From IMG/VR virus record IMGVR_UViG_3300030060_006606, positions 1 to 27,694 of that record: a DNA stretch of 27,694 bases; one strand, 5' to 3'. The DNA comes from a virus. A model generated the notes under the pieces. It worked only from the letters and a program-made list of their open reading frames with translations. It searched no databases and was not told the DNA's origin. The position numbers and the translations under genes were made by a program. Positions 21,386-26,230 of the stretch are shown one piece after another. Each line of letters starts with the position of its first letter. Position 1 is the first letter of the stretch.

Positions 21386-21540
21386 TCTTCTTCCTCTTTT
21401 ATTATTCTTTTTGGAACCCAATAAGCATTAGGTCCATACCATCTTGGGTCAGCTAATACTGCCTCTGGATGTTCTCTATATTTCTTACTTTTAGGCCACG
21501 CTATTACTATTTTAGGTTCTTCATATTTTCTTTTTCCCAT
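21382..21540 (-). CDS. Hypothetical basic protein (52 aa)
   Basis: A basic, Trp/Tyr/Pro-rich small protein (IVIAWPKSKKYREHPEAV, then DPRWYGPNAYWVPKRI) ending in five glutamates after a KRIIK stretch. No family is recognised. It overlaps the DUF1599-like gene by 34 nt at its start and the next gene as GTGA at its end. Its last codons contain the ribosome site of that next gene. Confidence 0.5.
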   Translation of the reverse strand: MGKRKYEEPKIVIAWPKSKKYREHPEAVLADPRWYGPNAYWVPKRIIKEEEE

Positions 21541-21806
21541 TCTGCATCCCTCATCATTATCAATAGTAGGGTGAGATATCCAATTAAATCCTTTACGATA
21601 TCTTCATCTGTTTCTATTGAATCATTCCCCTGCATAAGTCGATTTAACTTATCATCAATTCTAACTCTTAATCCCTCTTGTGGAGTACCTTTTGAGAATA
21701 TACCAATTGGCTCAAAAACGGAATTACCGTATTGTCTATTTTTCTTTAATAGAAAATTTGTAACTTCTTTTCCTGTCTCTTTTATTTTATTTTGTATATC
21801 TTCCAT
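21507..21806 (-). CDS. DUF1599/MazG-like nucleotide-metabolism protein
   Basis: A 99-residue helical protein with LLKKNRQYGNSVFEP near residue 20, RVRIDDKLNRLM near 50 and EDIVKDLIGYLTLL near 70. The K-x-x-x-YG, R-x-x-DK-x-x-R and E-D-x-x-DL-x-GY spacing is that of the phage DUF1599 / nucleotide-modification-associated family. The last two motifs recall the metal-binding helices of MazG-type pyrophosphatases. A role in dNTP handling or base modification is inferred. AGGAGAG precedes ATG 21806. It is the first gene left of the large non-coding region. Confidence 0.65.
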   Translation of the reverse strand: MEDIQNKIKETGKEVTNFLLKKNRQYGNSVFEPIGIFSKGTPQEGLRVRIDDKLNRLMQGNDSIETDEDIVKDLIGYLTLLLIMMRDAEWEKENMKNLK

Positions 21807-22355
21807 ATTTGCTCTCTCCTTGAAAAATGTTCATTATTCTACTTCGTTATACTAAGAATCTGCCCATCTATAATAATGAAAACGCTGTACTGAGTTACAT
21901 TTTTTTATTATTCTATTAATTCTAGTTATTATACACATTCTATACTATGTAAGATAGAGATAGAGAAAGAGAGAGAAAAGGAGAATAAATAATATATATA
22001 TATTGTATAATAACTATAATAATATAATAATAACAAAATTGTCCTTACCAGTCACACTTTTTATTCTACTTTTTATTCTACTTTTGTATAATTAGTAGAA
22101 TCATACCTGATTTCCTATTCTTTTATGCAATATTTGGTATTTTGTACTTATATTTATACATTATACAATACTGTATATAGTCAATTGAAAGACATTAGTA
22201 AAATAACTATTGAAAATGGGTAGTTAAAATGACTCCCATGTGGTAGGTGGTTGTTATATTTGGGATTGGTATTACTTGCATTGAAAGGGTCACTTTCCAT
22301 GTGAGAATACAGAAGGGTGCGATTTTGCACTAATCACCTAGGGGAGCCAGTTTAG
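21807..22355. other. AT-rich non-coding region, possible replication origin or control region
   Basis: No gene is visible in about 550 bp. From 21953 there is a purine run (GATAGAGATAGAGAAAGAGAG) followed by nearly pure A/T (ATATATATAT, then repeated AATAATA) to about 22032. Next are tandem copies of CTTTTTATTCTA and an ATTCTACT/AGTAGAAT inverted repeat (22075-22101). After about 22200 base composition returns to normal, with small hairpins such as GTGC/GCAC (22318-22331). Easily melted DNA next to repeats is what an origin looks like, but it may simply be the promoter region for the left-hand operon. Confidence 0.4.
22057..22080. repeat. Tandem repeat, two copies of CTTTTTATTCTA
   Basis: Two perfect 12-bp copies (22057-22068 and 22069-22080) are followed by a partial third (CTTTT). 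The second copy also forms one arm of an 8-bp inverted repeat with AGTAGAAT at 22094-22101. Confidence 0.7.
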
Positions 22356-22363
22356 TATATAAA
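22356..22363 (+). promoter_or_regulatory. TATA-box-like sequence TATATAAA
   Basis: The best TATA-like octamer in the non-coding region, in a non-AT-rich setting (AGTATATAAAGGCGG). If used rightwards, transcription would begin near 22385-22390 and enter the hairpin-rich sequence. It can also be read as TTTATATA on the minus strand. Confidence 0.35.
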
Positions 22364-22435
22364 GGCGGAGGGACCAAAATGCAGGGCCATTTTCAAACCC
22401 TTAATAAAAATCATTTCATGTTTAACTACGTACCA

Positions 22436-22450
22436 ACCATATGGTAATAT
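22436..22450. promoter_or_regulatory. Palindromic element copy 1
   Basis: Core ACCATATGGT (22436-22445). The CAAAG arm is weak here: reading leftwards it is followed by TGGTACGTAG, matching only TAC of the TACTTTG arm. No gene of reasonable size follows on either side. Confidence 0.5.
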
Positions 22451-22461
22451 TGACTAACTTT

Positions 22462-22578
22462 TCAACATTGTTTATTTTTCGTTTTTACTTTCACACGTCC
22501 TAGACATTTTTCACAACCATATGGCTTTACTTTGTATAACGAGCCGGACAATTGTATCCGATGGGAGGCCATCTCCAT
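22462..22578 (-). CDS. Possible 38-residue zinc-finger peptide
   Basis: The frame from ATG 22578 encodes a basic peptide with PYGCEKCLGR and a final KQC, giving three cysteines in a zinc-knuckle-like pattern. There is no ribosome site, and the frame runs through palindromic element copy 2, whose bases encode Pro-Tyr-Gly. The start codon lies in hairpin CGATGG/CCATCG. It could be real, or an accidental frame within regulatory or RNA sequence. Confidence 0.25.
   Translation of the reverse strand: MEMASHRIQLSGSLYKVKPYGCEKCLGRVKVKTKNKQC
22516..22534. promoter_or_regulatory. Palindromic element copy 2
   Basis: Core ACCATATGG (22516-22524), with the arm TACTTTG at 22528-22534 on the right. Its core with flanks AAAGCCATATGGTTG (minus strand) is shared exactly with copy 8 at 26.07 kb. 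Confidence 0.55.
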
Positions 22579-22790
22579 CGAATACTGATTTAGAGGAACA
22601 TAACTAACTGAGGGACGTGTCGAAGAAGTTCTTGGTTTTGAGGTGCATCCTTCATTCTCTAGAAAAATGTTGGCTCATTACCGTGACTACTTGAGGGACG
22701 TATGCGGGTTGTGATGTTCTTGAATCATGTCCTATATGCACACAATATTATTTCCCCGAGAGGTAATAGTTACTGTGTGCTGTACCTAGG
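22540..22790. other. Hairpin-rich non-coding region
   Basis: No convincing gene. Visible structures are CGATGG/CCATCG (22559-22580) and a long hairpin closed by GCACACA (22738-22744) with TGTGTGC (22774-22780). In the latter, ATTATT pairs with AATAGT further in. The 10-mer TGAGGGACGT occurs twice (near 22610 and 22692). ACACGTCC at about 22494 is complementary to GGACGTGT near 22613. It lies between element copies 2 and 3, so it could encode one or more structured RNAs on either strand. Confidence 0.4.
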
Positions 22791-22820
22791 TGTCTATTAT
22801 TTGTTATTTAAGGTAGTTTA

Positions 22821-22849
22821 CAAAGTAACAACCATATGGTTTGGCTTTG
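22821..22849. promoter_or_regulatory. Palindromic element copy 3 (full, both arms)
   Basis: CAAAGTAACA then ACCATATGGT (22831-22840), TTGG and CTTTG. This is a 29-bp near-palindrome. No gene follows to the left for 1 kb. To the right a pseudoknot-like sequence starts 19 nt later. Confidence 0.65.
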
Positions 22850-22867
22850 CCCGTTAACCCCGAAAGG

Positions 22868-22940
22868 TACTCTTGCTTCTTATCGGTGGGAGATGGAACC
22901 GATATTCATTTGGTGAGCAAGAGTAATTACCGACCAAATG
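22868..22940 (+). ncRNA. Three-stem pseudoknot-like structured element
   Basis: Three perfect complementary pairs interlock. TACTCTTGCT (22868-22877) pairs with AGCAAGAGTA (22916-22925), 10 bp. Nested inside, TATCGGT (22881-22887) pairs with ACCGATA (22898-22904), 7 bp. CATTTGGT (22907-22914), inside the first stem, pairs with ACCAAATG (22933-22940) outside it, 8 bp, crossing the first stem. The region is non-coding and starts 33 nt right of the centre of element copy 3, about where a plus-strand transcript from it would begin. It also lies 12 nt past the stop of the gene at 22952-23194, so on the minus strand it could be a 3' structure or terminator. Strand is uncertain. Confidence 0.5.
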
Positions 22941-22951
22941 ATATGTTTGTT

Positions 22952-23194
22952 TTAACGTATGTATTCTTTCAAGGCTGATTTTGTAAACCTTGCCTCTTCT
23001 CCCCTCCAGTTTTGGAGGTTAGCGAGAACGTAAGGTATTTGCATTCTTAATCCATCATCAGAGAATATGACAAACGCTTCATATGTTGCCTTTGCATATG
23101 TCTTAGCGTATTCAGAAAACTTGCCTTCTGCCCTTGCTATTACTATACCCATTAATTCAAAAATGTCTTCTATTTGTTCATCTGAATAAGCCAT
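22952..23194 (-). CDS. Hypothetical helical protein (80 aa)
   Basis: Starts MAYSDEQIEDIFELMG; mainly helical, with a short hydrophobic centre (YEAFVIFSDDGLRMQIPYVLANL) and a basic C-terminus. No family is recognised. ATG 23194 is chosen because an AAGGAGG lies 7 nt upstream; the longer frame would run through the next gene. It ends just before the pseudoknot-like element. Confidence 0.6.
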   Translation of the reverse strand: MAYSDEQIEDIFELMGIVIARAEGKFSEYAKTYAKATYEAFVIFSDDGLRMQIPYVLANLQNWRGEEARFTKSALKEYIR

Positions 23195-23295
23195 CTTTTT
23201 TCCTCCTTGATTTCTTGCAGTAAGTTTCGTTCTTCTTTTTCTAGCCATTTCATTCTTTCTATTCTAATTTTTTCATGTATTGTCATTCGGTTCAT
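23170..23295 (-). CDS. 41-residue charged helical peptide
   Basis: One continuous Lys/Glu-rich helix (EKIRIERMKWLEKEERNLLQEI), probably a short coiled coil. AAGGAG lies 10 nt before the ATG, which overlaps the upstream stop as ATGA. Its 3' end overlaps the next gene by 25 nt and carries that gene's ribosome site. Confidence 0.5.
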   Translation of the reverse strand: MNRMTIHEKIRIERMKWLEKEERNLLQEIKEEKRWLIQMNK

Positions 23296-23504
23296 TTTGT
23301 TCTTTCTCCTTTTAATATGTGGAAATCCTGTAATGCCAACTGAAGGTCTGATATACAGTTTTCCAAGTTTTCTCCACTAACCCTCAATTTTTTGATGATT
23401 AGTTCGTTGTTCCGGTTATGTCCTACTTCAATTACAAAACGTTGTTCTGTAACTGCATTTTCAATGCTATTTTTTCTATTAAACAGTCCCATGTAACTAA
23501 GCAT
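23292..23504 (-). CDS. Hypothetical protein (66-70 aa)
   Basis: A beta-hairpin-like middle (QRFVIEVGHNRNNELIIKKLRV) is followed by a helix (LENCISDLQLALQDFH). Two starts are possible, ATG 23504 and ATG 23492, and neither has a good ribosome site, so a short-leader mRNA is possible. The centre of element copy 4 is 42 bp upstream. It is the first gene of a three-gene unit. Confidence 0.55.
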   Translation of the reverse strand: MLSYMGLFNRKNSIENAVTEQRFVIEVGHNRNNELIIKKLRVSGENLENCISDLQLALQDFHILKGERTK

Positions 23505-23532
23505 TCATAATTAGTAGATATGGGGTTGCTGA

Positions 23533-23561
23533 CAAAGTAGAACCATATGGTCCTAACTTTG
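23533..23561 (-). promoter_or_regulatory. Palindromic element copy 4 (full), promoter of 23504 unit
   Basis: CAAAGTAGA, ACCATATGGT (23542-23551), CCTAA and CTTTG, 29 bp. It is centred 42 bp upstream of the start at 23504. TATGGTCC within it can also pair with GGACCATA at about 23569. Confidence 0.65.
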
Positions 23562-23606
23562 AAAAAGGGACCATAATCGAAATAAGCGAAAAATGACCGA
23601 AAAGGC

Positions 23607-23627
23607 GAGCAGTTTTGTAACGTGCTC
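23607..23627 (-). terminator. Hairpin after the 23661-23915 gene
   Basis: GAGCAGTT (23607-23614) pairs with AAC-g-TGCTC, giving an 8-bp stem with a TTGT loop and one bulged G. On the minus strand it is followed by T-rich sequence (GCCTTTTCGGTCATTTTTC). It separates the gene at 23661 from the next element, so a terminator is likely. CTCAGG/CCTTGAG next to it (to 23651) offers an alternative fold. Confidence 0.4.
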
Positions 23628-23660
23628 AGGTTGGTTCCCAAGTAGCCTTGAGTGTGTCAT

Positions 23661-23915
23661 TTAACGGTAATCTTGATTCACGTTAACCTTTCTAACTGTG
23701 TAGGGTGGTTTTGCTACGTCATCAATCATCTTTAGGAACTCTCCTTTGTTTGCTCCTCTGATGGCTCCGTTCATCCTGTTTGCTTCAAACATTATTCTTG
23801 TTATTACATTTTTATTCAAATTATGTGCTCTTGCCTCTGCTACTGTTTTATGAGTATAGAAACTCCCTCCGTGTAGCGTTTGTCCGTCTTTTAGTACTTC
23901 ATATATCGTTCTCAT
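23661..23915 (-). CDS. Hypothetical basic protein (84 aa)
   Basis: A basic small protein with a strand-rich N-terminus (TIYEVLKDGQTLHGGSFY), a helix around KTVAEARAHNLN, a further helix containing RIMFEANRMNGAIRG, and a C-terminal strand PYTVRKVNV. No family is recognised. ATG 23915 has AAAGG 8 nt upstream. It is a single-gene unit: element copy 5 upstream and a hairpin downstream. Confidence 0.6.
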   Translation of the reverse strand: MRTIYEVLKDGQTLHGGSFYTHKTVAEARAHNLNKNVITRIMFEANRMNGAIRGANKGEFLKMIDDVAKPPYTVRKVNVNQDYR

Positions 23916-23952
23916 CACTATAACCTTTGATGTTAATATATATTGGGTATTA

Positions 23953-23981
23953 CAAAGTATATACCATATGGTACTGCTTTG
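23953..23981 (-). promoter_or_regulatory. Palindromic element copy 5 (full), promoter of 23915 unit
   Basis: CAAAGTATAT, ACCATATGGT (23963-23972), ACTG and CTTTG, 29 bp. It is centred about 52 bp upstream of the start at 23915. A TATATATT run lies between it and the gene. Confidence 0.65.
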
Positions 23982-24000
23982 AATGTACCTTATAATTATT

Positions 24001-24028
24001 AAAAAAGTAACCCACCCCCCGAAGGGGG
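24001..24028 (-). terminator. GC hairpin plus T-run terminator
   Basis: On the minus strand GCCCCC, a TTCG loop and GGGGG(G) form a 5-6 bp all-GC hairpin, followed 8 nt later by six T residues. It lies 36 nt after the stop of the 24064-24588 gene. It looks like a bacterial-type intrinsic terminator. Confidence 0.6.
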
Positions 24029-24042
24029 CGAGGTTAGGTAGG

Positions 24043-24057
24043 TGAGAAGTGGGACAA
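24043..24057 (+). repeat. Left arm of a 15-bp inverted repeat flanking one gene
   Basis: TGAGAAGTGGGACAA; its exact inverse complement is at 24615-24629. The gene at 24064-24588 lies between them with only 6 and 26 nt to spare. Confidence 0.85.
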
Positions 24058-24063
24058 GAGGTT

Positions 24064-24588
24064 TTAGCCCTCTACCTCGGGGTAGGTTATCCCAGTTGGG
24101 ACACCTTCGTCATCCATTGTTCCATCCCACTGTGGTTCATCACTAACTTTATTGATGTAATTCTTGTATCTTGTTGTTAGTGTTGAACGTAGGTTCTTTC
24201 CTTGTGCTTTACCATAGGATTCAGCGTCATTATATGCTGTGTATCCTGCTTTTCCTCTTGCACGTAGTGTTTCAACGTAAAGAGGGTGGCTTGCATAAAG
24301 TGTTTCATGTCCTTCTGCATATACTGCACAAATCTTATCCAAGTTTGCTTGGACTGCTGCCGGTAGGTTTGACCTCTTTCCAATTTGAATTGGTGAGTTA
24401 TCTACGGTTGCGAAAAGATTTGTGATGTTCTGCCAGTATCTTTTTCGATTCTCATAGTCTTGCGTTCCTTGTTCTAAGTTCCACTCTACTACCGGTTTCA
24501 TACTGCCGATATCATTCACTGCCATGTGGCTTTGAATTAGTGCGGTTCTTGCTTCCCATTTTTCATCTTCCATTGTATAGTCTGCCAT
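24064..24588 (-). CDS. Hypothetical protein (174 aa) enclosed by an inverted repeat
   Basis: A soluble, Tyr/Ala/Asn-rich protein with no recognised family, mainly helical with an acidic, Gly/Pro-containing tail (DGTMDDEGVPTGITYPEVEG). Base composition is less AT-rich than its neighbours and the ribosome site (AGGAG, 11 nt before ATG 24588) is good, which suggests strong expression. It has its own promoter element (copy 6) and a GC-hairpin terminator. A 15-bp inverted repeat in its 5' and 3' untranslated regions could join the mRNA ends. An abundant virion or host-takeover protein is possible, but that is only a guess. Confidence 0.65.
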   Translation of the reverse strand: MADYTMEDEKWEARTALIQSHMAVNDIGSMKPVVEWNLEQGTQDYENRKRYWQNITNLFATVDNSPIQIGKRSNLPAAVQANLDKICAVYAEGHETLYASHPLYVETLRARGKAGYTAYNDAESYGKAQGKNLRSTLTTRYKNYINKVSDEPQWDGTMDDEGVPTGITYPEVEG

Positions 24589-24614
24589 ATTTTTTCAACT
24601 CCTGTGGACTCTTT

Positions 24615-24629
24615 TTGTCCCACTTCTCA
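24615..24629 (-). repeat. Right arm of a 15-bp inverted repeat flanking one gene
   Basis: TTGTCCCACTTCTCA, the exact inverse complement of 24043-24057. It lies in the 5' leader of the enclosed gene, 26 nt before its start codon. Confidence 0.85.
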
Positions 24630-24667
24630 TTCCAAGGGGTGTTAATTAGACTTTAACAGGTCACTGA

Positions 24668-24715
24668 CAAAGTAGGACCATATGGTAATGCGTTTAGGCG
24701 TAACGACTAACTTTG
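24668..24715 (-). promoter_or_regulatory. Palindromic element copy 6, promoter of 24588 unit
   Basis: CAAAGTAGG then ACCATATGGT (24677-24686). The second CTTTG arm is displaced to 24711-24715 (ACTAACTTTG). It is centred about 93 bp upstream of the start at 24588, farther than the other copies, with the inverted-repeat arm in between. The rest of the 24630-24737 gap holds small hairpins (GTTAA/TTAAC). Confidence 0.55.
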
Positions 24716-24737
24716 AGATTAGAAGTGAAGCCGGGTA

Positions 24738-24917
24738 TTACCCCGACAACTCCCCTTCAAAGCTTTCGCAGGCTTTTTTGAACTTCTCAGGTTTGAAGTG
24801 TGGGCTATAATATTCAAATAAAGAACATAAATAATCCACTATTTGCCTTTTTGTCATGGTTTTATCCCATGTCATAACCTCATTAGCCATAGCCTCAAAA
24901 TGTCGTCTCTGGAACAT
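24738..24917 (-). CDS. Hypothetical protein (59 aa)
   Basis: A helical protein with aromatic and basic residues (TMTKRQIVDYLCSLFEYYSPHFKPEKFKKAC) and no recognised family. GGTGAT lies just before ATG 24917 and overlaps the stop of the upstream gene, so the two are coupled. Its stop codon lies in the hairpin CGGG/CCCG (24732-24745). Confidence 0.55.
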   Translation of the reverse strand: MFQRRHFEAMANEVMTWDKTMTKRQIVDYLCSLFEYYSPHFKPEKFKKACESFEGELSG

Positions 24918-24921
24918 TATA

Positions 24922-25257
24922 TCACCAATCCTGTACGATGAACCCTTTGTTATATCTTGAGAGCTCTCCTTCTACAACTCCAATAACTTCAATCTCTATA
25001 ACTTGAGTATAGTCTCTAACTTCTTCTAAATCTTCAAATTCTTTCCCGTAGGCTTCGTTTAATTCCTCAAGGCTTTCATATTCTGAGAATTCACAACATA
25101 GGGCGATAGGGTCGAATTCTATTTGCTGTCCTGTGTCTTCTTCGTACTCTTCTAAGTAATTAAACAGTGCAACTCTGCCCCACGGGGTGAAATTCTCACT
25201 TCTTCCTATTTTGTCAAATCTTAATACAAATTCTTGTTCGGTTACGGTATCTATCAT
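24922..25257 (-). CDS. Conserved phage-type small acidic protein (111 aa)
   Basis: Contains ALFNYLEEYEEDTGQQIEFDPIALCCEFSEYESLEELNEAYG, a pattern I recognise from a widespread family of uncharacterised phage and bacterial proteins (LF-x-YLEEYEEDTG, then IA-x-CC-x-x-SEY). The function is unknown to me. It is very acidic and ends with a strand (NKGFIVQDW). ATG 25257 is used; a TTG three codons earlier (25266) is possible. Neither has a clear ribosome site. Element copy 7 is centred about 61 bp upstream. Its presence in an archaeal virus points to gene exchange across domains. Confidence 0.65.
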   Translation of the reverse strand: MIDTVTEQEFVLRFDKIGRSENFTPWGRVALFNYLEEYEEDTGQQIEFDPIALCCEFSEYESLEELNEAYGKEFEDLEEVRDYTQVIEIEVIGVVEGELSRYNKGFIVQDW

Positions 25258-25302
25258 CTTAATCAACTATAGTTTACTAATTAACGTATAAGGTTCGTCT
25301 AC

Positions 25303-25334
25303 CAAAGTTGCTTACCATATGGTTCGGTACTTTG
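25303..25334 (-). promoter_or_regulatory. Palindromic element copy 7 (full), promoter of 25257 unit
   Basis: CAAAG (25303-25307), ACCATATGGT (25314-25323) and TACTTTG (25328-25334), 32 bp, with slightly longer spacers than other copies. Confidence 0.65.
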
Positions 25335-25342
25335 TCACCATA

Positions 25343-25356
25343 GAGCCCTAAGGCTC
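25343..25356 (-). terminator. Hairpin after the 25361-25543 gene
   Basis: GAGCC/GGCTC with a CTAA loop, starting 5 nt after the stop codon of the gene at 25361. There is no long T-run. It marks the border between two units and may be a weak terminator or mRNA 3' end structure. Confidence 0.35.
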
Positions 25357-25360
25357 GTTA

Positions 25361-25543
25361 TCACCAATGGTCAACCTCATCCATTGCGTCTTGCATTTCT
25401 TGCATACAGCAACCACACGTTATTTGATTACGTGGTTGCCAGTAAAAATATGTATAGTTCTTGGTAGTGTGTTCACAATACCTATAGTTACTACATTTGC
25501 GTTCTTCATCAGTCTCTTTTATCTCAATGTGTTGTTTTCTCAT
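25361..25543 (-). CDS. Cysteine-containing hypothetical protein (60 aa)
   Basis: Cysteines occur as KCSNYRYCEH and TCGCCMQ, with His and many aromatic residues, so a zinc site is likely (C-x6-C ... C-x-C-C). An acidic C-terminus ends in His-Trp. ATG 25543 is chosen because GAGAGG lies 7 nt upstream; an upstream ATG would extend through the neighbouring peptide gene. No family is assigned. Confidence 0.5.
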   Translation of the reverse strand: MRKQHIEIKETDEERKCSNYRYCEHTTKNYTYFYWQPRNQITCGCCMQEMQDAMDEVDHW

Positions 25544-25605
25544 TCTGAATCCTCTCCAAACTCTAAACATCTTAAACAGGTATTATTCCAAGTGCAAGTG
25601 CACAT
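25540..25605 (-). CDS. Possible 21-residue four-cysteine peptide
   Basis: MCTCTW at the start and TCLRCLE in the middle give C-x-C and C-x2-C. It sits exactly between two genes: it starts one base after the upstream stop and ends with an ATGA overlap. The ribosome site is weak. The perfect packing makes it plausible as a minimal metal-binding peptide. Confidence 0.35.
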   Translation of the reverse strand: MCTCTWNNTCLRCLEFGEDSE

Positions 25606-25606
25606 C

Positions 25607-25810
25607 TTAATCATAAATACCATTCCTCTCTTCTTTTGCTACTAACATAAGATAATCTTGATGATTATCGTGTGCTTCTTCAATCTCTGCTTCATCTTTA
25701 CATTCTTCGGTGCAAAATGCCCGATTTTTTGAATCCCAAATCATCTCTTCATATTTATCAAACCCTTTACATCCGTGACATTGGGTAAATTTCAAATGGA
25801 AATCGCTCAT
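25607..25810 (-). CDS. Treble-clef zinc-finger protein (67 aa)
   Basis: TQCHGCKGF at residues 10-16 and AFCTEECKDEAE at about 31-40 form a C-x2-C...C-x3-C site with the FC-x-x-EC shape of small treble-clef fingers. An acidic helix follows. The protein probably binds a partner protein or nucleic acid. It is the second gene of the unit that starts at 26020. Confidence 0.6.
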   Translation of the reverse strand: MSDFHLKFTQCHGCKGFDKYEEMIWDSKNRAFCTEECKDEAEIEEAHDNHQDYLMLVAKEERNGIYD

Positions 25811-25813
25811 TCT

Positions 25814-26020
25814 TCATTCAACTCCCGTATTGATTCTATTCATTGCTTCCATAACCTCAATGAATGGTATTCCACAGAAGGTAACGAGGTAAGAAACCTT
25901 AGAGTTAACCGATTGATGTTGAGATGTGTCCTTTAGTATCTTACACATCCTTTCCATCTTCTGTTGAGGGTCCAACCTCGCTATTTTTTCTCTCGTTTGT
26001 TTCTGTAATTCGTCCATCAT
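25814..26020 (-). CDS. Hypothetical helical protein (68 aa)
   Basis: Entirely helical. It has a basic N-terminal helix (QKQTREKIARLD), another with QQKMERMCKILKDT, and a C-terminal helix after VSYLVTFCGIPF. No family is recognised. It begins ATG ATG after a GGGG-containing leader. It is the first gene of the unit controlled by element copy 8. Confidence 0.55.
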   Translation of the reverse strand: MMDELQKQTREKIARLDPQQKMERMCKILKDTSQHQSVNSKVSYLVTFCGIPFIEVMEAMNRINTGVE

Positions 26021-26055
26021 ACATACCCCATCATTCTAGTATATCAGGGTTGGTT

Positions 26056-26080
26056 CAAAGTACCCAACCATATGGCTTTG
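26056..26080 (-). promoter_or_regulatory. Palindromic element copy 8, divergent region
   Basis: CAAAGTACCCA, ACCATATGG (26067-26075) and CTTTG, 25 bp. It is centred about 51 bp upstream of the minus-strand start at 26020, in the 26021-26182 gap where transcription diverges. The rest of the gap holds TTAATAAAAATCATT (26095-26109, also present at 22401-22415) and an AATAGAT/ATCTATT inverted repeat (26110-26138). Confidence 0.65.
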
Positions 26081-26182
26081 CAGAAAATTTTCTTTTAATA
26101 AAAATCATTAATAGATATGCCCAAATTAACAATCTATTTCTAAACCATACCTCTATTAATCAGATTCTTCTGCCTTTTTAAC

Positions 26183-26230
26183 ATGCAGTTCGGATATATG
26201 AGCAAATATAACCCTGCTAATGTGTTGTGA
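26183..26230 (+). CDS. Possible 15-residue leader peptide
   Basis: An ATG at 26183 (with a second in-frame ATG at 26198) opens a frame that ends at a TGA overlapping the GTG of the next gene as GTGA. That overlap is the standard coupling in this genome, and the next gene lacks a ribosome site of its own. It may be a leader ORF that delivers ribosomes to it. Confidence 0.3.
   Translation: MQFGYMSKYNPANVL

Noticed and set aside
22354-22414. 20-codon hydrophobic frame left of element copy 1
   Set aside because: It is too short, has no ribosome site, and runs across the TATA-like sequence; it lacks any independent support.
22850-22950. 33-codon minus-strand frame ending at about 22801 across element copy 3
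   Set aside because: It has no start codon, its codon use is unlike the neighbours, and the sequence is better explained by the pseudoknot stems and the palindrome.
23432-23641. 69-codon minus-strand frame running through palindromic element copy 4
   Set aside because: It overlaps the better gene at 23292-23504, the full 29-bp element and a hairpin, and has no ribosome site.
24043-24629. Insertion sequence bounded by the 15-bp inverted repeat
   Set aside because: The enclosed 174-residue protein has no transposase motif and no target-site duplication is seen outside the arms.
22436-26080. CRISPR-like array formed by the repeated palindrome
   Set aside because: Spacing varies from about 80 to 750 bp, genes lie between copies, and no cas gene is visible. 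Position upstream of genes fits promoter elements.
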